Positions 23,923-33,419 of a DNA stretch of 64,000 nt are shown piece after piece. The DNA is from Clusia tigrina (lineage: Eukaryota > Arthropoda > Insecta > Diptera > Clusiidae): the NCBI GenBank assembly GCA_920105625.2, contig OV050030.1, positions 26,705,016 to 26,769,015 of the forward strand, in the 5' to 3' direction. The stretch's first letter is position 1, and each line of letters opens with the position of its first letter. Position numbers and translations under genes: made by a program. The notes under the pieces were generated by a model that did no database searches, was not told where the DNA came from, and saw only the letters and a program-made list of their open reading frames with translations.

Positions 23923-24560
23923 AATAATAATTTAGTTTTAGTAGTTTGCCCCATGGCCAACACTGCGACCTAAAAGATCTTTTGTGTCCTACTACATTTG
24001 TCATTAATGATCCATGTGATCACAACTGTCCGATATACTATGGCCTATAGGTTTAGTACCTGCATTTCTTCCGTAATAGCATACGTCCGTTTGGTGATGT
24101 CAAAGCGTCACAATTAAAGCTATCAGGTTCTTTTCTACCTAGATGTACCTTCTCTAAAGAAAGGAAGTAGCTGAAAGTCATGCTCCTTCATTATCTTTTC
24201 CGCTTTATGTATGAATTTTAGAATGTCCAAAATAGGAGCATTGTTTTTTTCTTCCAGAGCCAGCTGGTCGCGGTGGAATATGTTCATTCTAGTTCTTGCC
24301 TACGCAATGCAGTTGCACAGTATGCGTTCTGTAGTTTCCTCTTCTTCTAGACAGAGCCGGCACTCTGTATCATCAAGAATGTGGATTTTAGTCAGGTGAT
24401 ATTTCAGGTATTAATGACCTGATAGAAAACCTACTATTTTCCCTATATCTGCTTTGTCCATATTGCGCAGTTGAATAATGAAGGTGAATAGCCTTACCAG
24501 CCTTTTGGCTTGGCGAAGTCCCTCTATCCCTTCCCAGTGTGACATTCTGAGACTATGTTC
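23923..24560 (-). pseudogene. LINE 3' end with (TTA)n tail, NLR-G
   Basis: On the minus strand, HSLRMSHWEGIEGLRQAKRL near 24540 leads into GFLSGH, YHLTKIHILDDTECRLCLEEEETTERILCNC (about 24400-24300), the CCHC region of an RNase H-type LINE, with one stop in the GHxxLKYHL stretch. The 3' UTR contains CACAAAAGATCTTTTAGGTCGCAGTGTT, closely matching the 3' UTR of NLR-A (CACAAAAGGTCTCTCAGGTCGCGGTGTT), and ends in TTATTATTATTAA at 23936-23923. The same family as NLR-A and NLR-E is likely. Confidence 0.8.
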
Positions 24561-24904
24561 CCAGCTATTTACCACAGTATTTCATTTTCACCACTATAAC
24601 ACACTTATCATTTGTGCTTCAAAGGCATTGAAACAACTCAAATATTATGATGGTTTTCTGTTCTATTCATTTCCGCTGCATCTGTGTTCATTTCTACACA
24701 CTCTAGAAGAAAGTTCAATAGAGCAAAAGGCTTTTTATTATGTTTTCGTTTTTAACTATTGAAGCTGACTTCGAGTTTCTCTCCACACATTCCAGAACCA
24801 ACTACATAAATTACCAGAAAAGAGTTACCATCATTTAAGATTTGCTGTTTATGATGATTTTTAATGTTTATGACCTTTCAAAAATTTGTAGAGGTCTATA
24901 ACAT

Positions 24905-25436
24905 TTATCCACATCCTGTCATAAATGAGTATTTCATCATAATACTACATTTCAAGCTATTCAAAGGCCAAATACTCAATGCAATGGCAATTGAAGAGAT
25001 GAGTAGGCGCTGAGGACCTTTATGGGTAAAGATTATGGATTCATTCTCCTGTGATACGAAATTATTGCCGATGATTGTAACCTGGACAAAGAAAAAACTA
25101 TTATTCCTGAACACTATGTATCACTTCTAGATCAGATGACGGAATCGATTGCAGAAAAATGTTCCCGCTTAAACCAGGAAAAATGTATATTCCACCATCA
25201 TAAAGCATCGGTCCATTAAAGTCTTTGCTTTCAACTGGATCGGATGGGATTCCAAATAACCGAACGCCCAGTCTTTCCAACGGTTTTGACTCTATCAGAC
25301 TATGCAAACACACAAAACATTCTTTGCCCAGAACTGAAACCATTACAAAAATGAAGTGATTAGCGCTGTCAAGGGCTATTTGGAGGACCTCCAGCGTTGT
25401 CACTTCCTGGAGGGGTTCTTGAACCTGGGTAAACAC
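24905..25436 (-). CDS. possible two-exon gene fragment, unidentified
   Basis: A 112-codon open frame (25436-25101) reads like ordinary protein: mixed composition, with stretches such as LEVLQIALDSANHFIFVMVS, CFVCLHSLIESKPLERLG and FPGLSGNIFLQSIP. It is preceded by an acceptor-like TTTTACAG (minus strand, near 25437). A candidate 43-nt intron (25124-25082, GTGATA...TTTGTCCAG) would join it in frame to a second open stretch (VTIIGNNFVSQENESIIF, continuing to 24905). Forty-three nt is short for a fly intron. I do not recognise the family. It might be an exon pair of a host gene, a decayed copy, or chance. Confidence 0.28.
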
Positions 25437-25734
25437 TGTAAAACTGTATTAAGCTTAGGAGAGATTATGGCAAAACAAAAAATGTTCCTTAATATACATA
25501 ATATTTGATTTCATTATGTTAAATTTCCTGGTTACTGTACAAATATAGACAATGCGTTTCAAAGATACTGAGTAACGGTAACCGAGATTCTTGTATCGTC
25601 TCAGTTCAATTAAAGCTAAGAACAATCGTCACATATTTTAAACTTCAACAGATATCAGCGGATATTTATCGTTTTCAATATTAGTCAGAGAAAACGAATT
25701 ATGACGAATTTTTTGGGAGTCCCCTGAACCATTT

Positions 25735-25881
<147 letters not shown>

Positions 25882-25950
25882 TATTAGAAAGCGGTATTTG
25901 CAAATTTGATTAAACACCGGTTTCGATTCTTTTGTATATAATTATATATA

Positions 25951-26118
25951 TCTACATTTTCTACATTCCTACATTGTCTACATTCGTACATTTCCTTCAT
26001 TCCTACATTCCTACATTTCCTACATTCCTACATTTCCTACATTCCTACAATCCTACATTGTCTACATTCCTACATTTCCTACATTGTCTACATTTCTACA
26101 TTTCCTATATTTCCTATA
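25951..26118. repeat. CTACATT minisatellite
   Basis: Irregular tandem units of 7-9 bp based on CTACATT, CCTACATT and TCTACATT, repeated about 20 times with small changes. It lies 70 bp downstream of the TA tract. Confidence 0.92.
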
Positions 26119-28833
26119 TAACATTCCGAATTTATGATATATATTGGGAATTGTGAACATTACTCCAACTACTTTAATCTCCATTCTTAATGTAGAACCA
26201 AAATAGTCGAGAAATAACGATAGCGATTGGACGAACGTCTGCACTCGTTACGTCTTTGATGACGTTTTTGACATTTAACCCAAAACTATGACTATCAAAC
26301 GCATCGATGGATGGATTTTAACATAGATTGCGAGCTCATCCCTCACAGCGGCGATTAAATCGTAGCAAAACTCCGTTATTTCAATTTTTCTTTGTGAAAA
26401 TAACAACCGTGTCAACCGCGCAGCTGTTGTGACGAGTAGCAGACGTTTGCAGTTCGGTTCTTACGGAACCGATCGTCACGTCTAAATGTTTCGTTCAGCT
26501 TCGATGACATACGTACGGCCATTTTGGTTATTAACATTGGTTCACATATGCTTGAACTTACTCGTTACGACTCGTTTTTTTTTTTTGTGGTTGGCCCTTA
26601 GCTCATTTATTAAGGATGTCACTTTATCACTTTTTTGTTAACGCTTCATTTCATCACCCCATATGATAGATTCCTCTATACTCCATTAGTGTAGTGGCCC
26701 TTATATTCTGGCGCCTTGCTTCATAGCGTCCCTTACTCATGAGTGGCAAGCCTCACGTGGTGTGGTGAAAAGCGAAGCGCATGTGAAGCTGTGACCATGA
26801 CTTATTATGGCTAAGATCATAAGCACAAATGTCGCTCGATCGCTTTGGATTAAGGTGAACAGAGAGAAACTGCATAATAAAAGAAAAAAGAATTGGTCGA
26901 AAAATTTCATTGGAAAGGTGTGAAATTCCGGGCAGGCACACATGCACTCGGCCAGACAAAGTTGCCAGCAGTGCCGAGTGCCGAACCGCCAAACCAAACA
27001 CTGAATAAATACAATGGCACAAAAATTGACAGAAAATGAAATTTAATAAGCGGCGTCGTAAACTTTGTCACGTGGACGCCTTAAATTTGTATGCAGCAGC
27101 GAGGAATTTGCCGCTGCCAGCAGCAGTTGCAGGCATGTGGGGGTCCTTTCACCACACTCCAAACGAAAAATTCTCAAATGATGATGATGCTGCAGCAGTG
27201 CGGACGACATTAATAATTGAAAATTTATATGCTTAGCAGCTGTGATATTTATGGCAATTTAATTGGCCGTGATATGCAAACAATGAACGTGCTGTGCTGC
27301 CAGCACTCGACTTCAATTAAAGCACAAAATTCCTGCCAATTTATCAAGAAATTCTTCATTGTTTCCATTTTGTTTTCGCCATAATTTCCTGTCCAGCTCA
27401 TGTATCTTTCAGGCTAAGGCTCTGTGCAAATACAACTTTTGTCTGCCAACAGCAAATTAAACACTTGCCACCTACTTTAAAATTACAAGACACGACGTCG
27501 TTCACTGCACGGCTAATAAACGCTCGCACATGAGCCCGGCCGGTCAGCTCATGAGACCAAATTCCGTGAAGAGGCTAACAAAAAAAAAAAAAAAATGAAC
27601 AGCCAACAAAACGAAACGTTTGCGCACCAATCAAACTGCGTTGGCGTTTAAATTTATTACAAGTTAATTATTAATGTGCCCCACGCCTCCTAAATGTGGC
27701 GTGCATATGTCTTAATCTCCGCTGGATGTGCCATCCGAACCGTCCAAGCCGGCCAAGCCATCCAGGCCGCATACGTGCGAGTATTTGTCGTCTGTTAAAA
27801 CAATGCCACACATTCTCCGCCTTCCTGCTTGTGGCGGCGCAATCGCCAGCAATTTCGATTCGCATTCGCACTCGTATCGTTTATGGAATTGGTCATTTGT
27901 GCATTGGTGCATGGGAGTATTGGAGTATTTGTGCGCTTTTTGCACTCTCAGCGAAATTCAGTCTGGCACTAGCACCTCACCAGCTGGAGTGGCGGCTGTG
28001 GTGGCCGCCGGAGCTCGTGGTGTTGGTTATTGGTGTTCGAGACGCCCACGTATTTCCTTGCAATCAGACACAAATTTACTATGGCATTGATAAAAGCGAA
28101 ATAGTCGTAAAAGAGCAAACACTGGTGGACCACCGCCGCCGCCGCACTCTCCAGTGGGCCATGCCGGTGATTTACTACGGCACAATTTATGCTAATTGCA
28201 GCTGTACTCGCAGCACTGCATCCGGCCACTATTGATAAACCTGGCAAGCGGCGTCCACCAAATTATCGGCTCTACCAGGATTGCAGTTCTTGCAATTATA
28301 TTTTAAATTTGCAAAAAGAGATTTCATCTGAAATGTAAGCATGAGGAGAATGCAGGGAGCTAAAATAACACGAATATTGAAATTGGTAGTCGGAAGTCCA
28401 AAAGGCGATTTCAGACTTGATAATCCTGGCCTAAATCGGAGGACCTTATATAGTTCTCGTATATTATAAGTGAGCCTGATATTAACATCAGTGTTCATAT
28501 CAGACTTTATTGTACTTTTGATTGAAAGAATTGGCGATATTTCATTCTATTAGAATCAGGAATCAGCTGCTGAGTATATGAAATGCCTGACATTCTTTTT
28601 CGTTTGGAAATAATGTGTTCAATGTATGAATTGTATGGAAATAAGGTATTCTCCATACAAAGACGAGAAGTGCAGTTCTCGCCTGAGTGCTTAGTAAGTT
28701 AGCTTCTTGATGAAGGCTGCGTGAGGAGGTTTTAGGAATAAAAAAGCAAAGGAACCTCAAAGAAGCATGTACGAAAATTTTACATAAATGCCTTTATTGA
28801 TGAAGAGTACTCACAGGATTTCATGAACATGTA
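26119..28833. other. non-coding, probably single-copy intron or intergenic DNA
   Basis: About 2.7 kb with nothing identifiable. There is a poly-T run near 26577 and a poly-A run at 27580-27595. Overlapping open frames between 27671 and 28247 on both strands (up to 179 codons) are compositional: they lie in a GC-richer patch, share no frame preference, and have no domain that I recognise. Confidence 0.45.
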
Positions 28834-28991
28834 CGAGGTTTGTTAAAAGAGGGAGGTCTTTTTTTTTTCTCGAAAAATATTTATTTATTCATCAATATCT
28901 CTTTCGTCCCCTTGAAATCCTCCTCAGATATAATACACTTGCGCCAACGCTTCTTCCAATCTGTGAAGCACTTCGGATGTGAACATTTTGG
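28834..28991 (-). pseudogene. mariner of a third family, 3' part (split by mariner copy 2)
   Basis: On the minus strand this encodes a mariner transposase C-terminus (CFTDWKKRWRKCIISEEDFK, ending in a stop near 28887), followed by ...GACCTCCCTCTTTTAACAAACCTCG, an inverted-repeat-like end next to TA at 28832-28833. The matching upstream coding part is at 30274-30385, so the rosa-like mariner landed inside this older element. Only the last about 90 codons remain. Confidence 0.75.
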
Positions 28992-28993
28992 TA

Positions 28994-30271
28994 CGAGGGG
29001 TACTATTTATATTTAGGGAGTTGGCTAATGTCAATAGCTAAAATCTGGCAACACCATCATAAAGTTTGACATTTTACAGCATAAACGTACTCACAACGTG
29101 TTGATGTACAAGTGCTATTTGTTTTGTTTACAGTGAGTTAAGAAAATCAATTTGGCTAAAAAATGGAAATTGCAAGAGAATTTGATTATTTTTCACAACT
29201 TTCGACGTGGATTATCTCAACAAGAATGTGTCGATGAACTCAGTTCTTTGTATGGCGATAAAGCACCATCAAAAAGCACAGTATGTCGCTGGTATAGTGA
29301 ATTTAATCGTGGTCGTAGTTGGGTCGCCGACGAACTCCGTGAAAGTCGTCCAAAATCGGTTGTTGTGCCCCAAAACATCGATGCAGTACGTGAACTGATA
29401 ATGCAAGATCATCATGTGACATATCCTGAGATAGAGGACACCTTGGGCATTACTTCCACTTAAATACATTCAACATTGTATGAACATTTGGCTGTAAAAA
29501 GGATTTGTTCGCGTTGGATCAAACATAATTTGACAATCGCTCAAAAAAAGGCTCGTGTCAATTGGTGTAAGGAAATGATTAAAAAGTTCGACCGTGGTGC
29601 TTCCAAAGACGTGTATAAAGTCGTGACAGGTGACGAATCATGGATATATGCATATGAGCCAGAATCAAAACAACAATCGACCGTGTGGGTATTCCAAGAC
29701 GAGCTAAATCCAACAAAAGTTGTTCGTGGAAGAAGCACAGCCGAGCAAATGGTCGCCTGTTGCTTCGGCCGAATGGGTCATGTGGCCACTGTTCCGCTTG
29801 AGCAACGTAGGACGGTCAATTCTGAGTGGTACACGACCTTTTGTTCGCCGGATGTCTTCGGAGAAATTCGTAAAACCAACCGCCAAAGACGAACCGTTCT
29901 CCATCATGTCAATGCGAGCTCTCACTCATCTCGTCAAACAGGTGAATTTTTGAGCAGTCAAAACATCGAATTGATGACTCATCCTCCGTACAGTCCTGAT
30001 TTGGCACCCAATGACTTCTTTTTGTTTCTGAATATCAAAGGTAAACTGCGTGGTCAACGATTTACGAGCGCCGAAGAAGCAGTTGAAGCGTTCACAAACC
30101 ATGTTTTGGAGGTGTCTCAAGAGGAATGGAAAAATTGCTATGAGAAATGTTTGAACGAAGGCAAAAGTGTATTCATCATCAAGGGGAATATTTTGAAAAA
30201 CAATAAAACCATTTTCATTTAAAAGTGTTTGTAATTATTTGCTATTCCCGAAATATAAATAGTACCCCTCG
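28994..30271 (+). mobile_element. mariner element, copy 2 (rosa-like type)
   Basis: A 1278-bp element with TA on both sides (28992-28993, 30272-30273). Its inverted repeats are nearly perfect over about 27 bp: CGAGGGGTACTATTTATATT at the left, and the same 20 bases on the minus strand from the right end. The ends are better preserved than in copy 1, so the transposon ends could still be substrates for a transposase supplied elsewhere. It is nested in another mariner. Confidence 0.95.
29152..30222 (+). pseudogene. mariner transposase, dead by stop, frameshift and catalytic change
   Basis: Nearly open in one frame. A helix-turn-helix N-terminus (FRRGLSQQECVDEL, KSTVCRWYSEF) precedes VTGDESWIYAYEPES with the first catalytic Asp. 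Lesions: TAA at 29461-29463 where copy 1 has TCC; the second catalytic residue, codon 29908-29910, is GTC (Val) instead of GAC, giving HHVNASSH; and a late frameshift gives a C-terminus of KCLNEGKSVFIIKGN instead of the family's WFERMQKFIDHQGEYF. The third Asp (YSPDLAPNDF) is intact. As in copy 1 no ATG opens the frame; TTG at 29152 does. Non-functional. Confidence 0.92.
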
Positions 30272-30273
30272 TA

Positions 30274-30385
30274 TTGCCTTGAGCTGTTCCAGCGATGTGG
30301 CCTTTATCTTCTCAATCGTGGCAAAACGCCGTCCTTTCATGGGTCTTTTCAGTTTTGTGAACAGGAAAAAGGTATACTGAAAATT
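30274..30385 (-). pseudogene. mariner of a third family, middle part (split by mariner copy 2)
   Basis: Minus-strand coding sequence FLFTKLKRPMKGRRFATIEK, then IKATSLEQLKAI, the region after the last catalytic Asp in many insect mariners. It continues, across the inserted mariner copy 2, into the C-terminus at 28991-28834. Upstream of about 30385 the similarity is lost, so the rest of this element has been deleted. Confidence 0.78.
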
Positions 30386-30883
30386 CAGCATTTTCAGTGG
30401 CTAGTACTACCTATAGTAACCTCCTCTTTCGTCGACTCTGCAACTCAGTAACTCGGAATAATCATCACAAAATTCAATTCAAAAGCATCCTGTTCACATC
30501 AAGTTCGAAGACATCATTCTGTACTTATACTTATGATCTTGTAAGTACGACGAGACTTATGTGGAATTGAATATAATTTTCGGAATGTCCATATAAAATT
30601 CATTAACATAATTTAAAGAGCGATGAAGAAGTGAACTTTTAAGTCGCAAGGAAGCGAAAGGAAGAAAGTTGAGTTCGGAATTCCGTCCCCAAATTCAGTT
30701 CATGTAAATTATATTTGTAGTCAGTATTCTGTATTAAGAGGGACCCGACAATTTTGGATACTTGAATATACTTATTGGCAACAGTATAAAAACACATTAG
30801 CATCACTGGAATGATGGAAAAGTCAGTTTATGAAGTGAAGAAATTTGGGTTTGGTATTTCATCTCACAATTTAAATAAGGAAA
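30386..30883. other. non-coding, nothing recognised
   Basis: AT-rich. No motif or repeat that I recognise. Confidence 0.45.
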
Positions 30884-31416
30884 ATTGTATTTGTAGTAGG
30901 TCCTGCCCGCAAAGAGTGGGCTGATGAGCTAGCACGTAGGGGCTCATCGCAAACCGAGTTTCTTCAAGTTTCTTCCTATATGGACGTGGGCGTTCCCCTA
31001 ACTGTTGTTTAGGGAAATATTTATAATCACTTCCTCCGCAAGGCTTACGAGAGGTGGAAAAGTACTGCAACATGTGCCATTTCGAGAATGATGTGGCCTG
31101 ATTACAGTGCAAAAGGAATTAACCATCTTCTCAATAAACCGAGACACAAAATTAGCAACCTTATAGCTGTCTGCACGGGTCATTGGAATATCAGAACACA
31201 CGCTGCAAAATGGGCATTCCGTTCAATGCTAATTGCACGAGCTGCAAAGACCCACAGGAGATAGAAACAGTCGTACACTTTCTTTGTGAGTGCCCAGCCG
31301 TCGCTCGCTTGAGACTCAAAGATCTCGGAAGCACTTTTTTGCAGAGTGTAGGGCATTGCTCTAGCTTAGAACTTTCACACCTATCCAAATTTGTTGACAA
31401 CTCCGGCTGGTTGTAA
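30884..31416 (+). pseudogene. LINE 3' end: RNase H end and zinc knuckle, NLR-H
   Basis: Plus strand: EWADELARRGSSQTEF (the last RNase H motif, with its Asp), then YNHFLRKAYERWKSTATCAI, then IAVCTGHWNIRTHAAKMG and CTSCKDPQEIETVVHFLCECP, with CCHC spacing CX2C-X10-HX4C, ending FVDNSGWL and a stop at 31414-31416. One in-frame stop (near 31009) breaks it. The stop codon lies inside the start of the 385-bp tandem duplication, so its 3' UTR is present twice. Confidence 0.85.
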
Positions 31417-32177
31417 ATGTTACAAAACTATTACCATTTTTAGGCTCGCGAGGACATGACAACAAAACGGCACTATTGCTAATTGAAGCGGCCTGAGGTC
31501 GCCAGCTATTTTACATATATATCTTGGTCCTGCCAATTCTTGTCGCCAGTATCTTGTAGTTTTAATTTTATAATAACTGGAAGAGATCTAAATTTATATG
31601 GAAGTTAGTATACTAACGGATGTAGGCCTTGAAATTTATAAACATTTTTTCAACAAAAATATAGGAAGATGGGTGTGTTCCCAAATTTCTTAGAGTTTGC
31701 TGAGCTCATACGGGTTTTCAGACAGGTGTTCAACTACGTTTTCATATGAACTTGCAGTCAAATAGCCCTATTGGTGATAATAACTGGTTCCCTGGTTGTA
31801 AATGTTACAAAACTATTACCATTTTTAGGCTCGCGAGGACATGACAACAAAACGGCACTATTGCTAATTGAAGCGGCCTGAGGTCGCCAGCTATTTTACA
31901 TATATATCTTGGTCCTGCCAATTCTTGTCGCCAGTATCTTGTAGTTTTAATTTTATAATAACTGGAAGAGATCTAAATTTATATGGAAGTTAGTATACTA
32001 ACGGATGTAGGCCTTGAAATTTATAAACATTTTTTCAACAAAAATATAGGAAGATGGGTGTGTTCCCAAATTTCTTAGAGTTTGCTGAGCTCATACGGGT
32101 TTTCAGACAGGTGTTCAACTACGTTTTCATATGAACTTGCAGTCAAATAGCCCTATTGGTGATAATAACTGGTTCCC
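31407..32177. repeat. 385-bp tandem duplication, apparently identical copies
   Basis: Unit 1 runs from 31407 to 31791 and unit 2 from 31792 to 32176/7. The unit begins CTGGTTGTAAATG and ends GATAATAACTGGTTCC. By eye I found no difference between the two. The unit starts 10 bp before the stop of NLR-H, so it includes that element's 3' UTR and flank. Identity in otherwise decayed surroundings means either a very recent duplication or an assembly artefact. Confidence 0.9.
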
Positions 32178-32196
32178 AATGGGGAGATTTCACCAA

Positions 32197-33386
32197 CGAG
32201 AGCGGATTGATTTTGCAGCTACCTAAGTAGGAAAAAAACATTTTTTTTTCAAAAACCATTTATTTCTCAACATAGTCTCCTTTTACTTCGATACACTAAG
32301 TAAGACGATATTCCAACTTTTTTATACCATCTGAATAATACGATTTCGGGAACCCCTCTAAATACGCGCTAGTTTCGGTAATCACTTCTTCGTTTGAGAT
32401 GAATCTTAGCATCGTATCTAATTTTAGCATCGTATCTAATGCTGTGTGAACCGCTGCGTTGTCTTGAAGAAAGAGCATTTTTTCTTCTTTAAATGTGGTC
32501 GTTTTTCCTTGATTGCATCAATCAATTGATCCAATAATGCACGATAATACTTTCCTGTGATTGTGGATCCTTTTTCAAGATAATCGCTGAGCAATATTCC
32601 GTGTGCATCCCAAAATACAGTGGCCATACCCCTTGCCAGCCGATTTCACTGCCTTCGCCTTATTCGGAGCACTTCCACCAGCTTCCACCCATTGTTTCGA
32701 TTGATTTTTGGTTTCAGGTGTGTAGTGGTGGACCCACGTTTCATCAACAGTTATTAATCGACGCCAAAAATCAACAGGATTACGCTTTATCATGTGCAAA
32801 CACCGCTGTGAAGTGCTCTGTCAAACTCGTTTTTGTTCGACACTGAGCAAACGCGGCACCCATCTTGCCGATAGCTTTTTCATATGCAAATGTTCATGCA
32901 AAATGTTGAACACACGTTCATATGATATGTTTACCATTTCAACAATCTCACGCAACTTGACTTGGCGATCATTCATAACGATATCGAGGATTTTCTTGAT
33001 ATTTCCTTCAGTAACCACCTCTTTTGGCCTTCCTGTTGATGGTATTGTTGCAGTGCTTGTTCGGCCGCGTTTAAATTCAGCAATCCAATATTTTACCATG
33101 TAATCTGACGGAGCAGACTCACCGTAATATTTATCGAGCTTTTCTTTTGTCTCTTTCGCCGTTTTCCCTTTCAAAAAATAGTGTTTAATCACTGCACGAA
33201 ATTCGCTTTTTTCCATTTTTCAAGAAACACAAAAGTTGCTTACTTCAAACGACTACAACAAATAAACTAATCGATGAATTTGGGTGAAATTTTAACAGCT
33301 GACGTTTGACAGATCGCAATTTCTAAAAATGTTTGTGTTTGTGCTGCCATCCAGCGCTAGGTAGTTTCAATATCAATCCGTCCTCG
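32197..33386 (-). mobile_element. Himar-like (irritans-type) mariner with internal deletion
   Basis: An about 1190-bp element. Its ends pair as inverted repeats: left CGAGAGCGGATTGATTTTGC, right on the minus strand CGAGGACGGATTGATATTGA, both followed by CTACCTA after a few bases. TA flanks the right end (33387-33390 includes TATA), while the left flank is AA, probably a mutated TA. The transposase lies on the minus strand. Next to it on the right is LINE NLR-I, into whose 3' UTR it may have inserted. Confidence 0.88.
32296..33216 (-). pseudogene. Himar-like mariner transposase, catalytic segment deleted
   Basis: Starts with ATG at 33216 (MEKSEFRAVIKHYFLKGKTA). It has the paired helix-turn-helix region, the family signature GRPKEVVTEGNIKKI and WVPRLLSVEQK, and the first catalytic Asp in TVDETWVHHYTPET near 32740. 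MATVFWDAHGILLSDYLEKG and FLQDNAAVHT (second Asp, near 32460) follow in a shifted frame. About 30 residues after that, including the YSPDLAPSDF-type third Asp, are missing: the sequence goes from a duplicated LKLDTML stretch directly to NEEVITETSAYLE. Frameshifts near 32820 and 32625 add to this. Inactive. Confidence 0.9.
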
Positions 33387-33419
33387 TATAATGGTTTTGA
33401 GATCCACGGTATCATTGCA

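Noticed and set aside
27671..28247. 179-codon open frame and its opposed frames
   Set aside because: Several equally long frames overlap on both strands in a GC-richer patch, with no domain and no consistent frame.
30400..30440. Left terminal repeat of the third mariner family (AACCTCCTCTTTC)
   Set aside because: It resembles part of the expected end sequence but matches over too few bases to support it.
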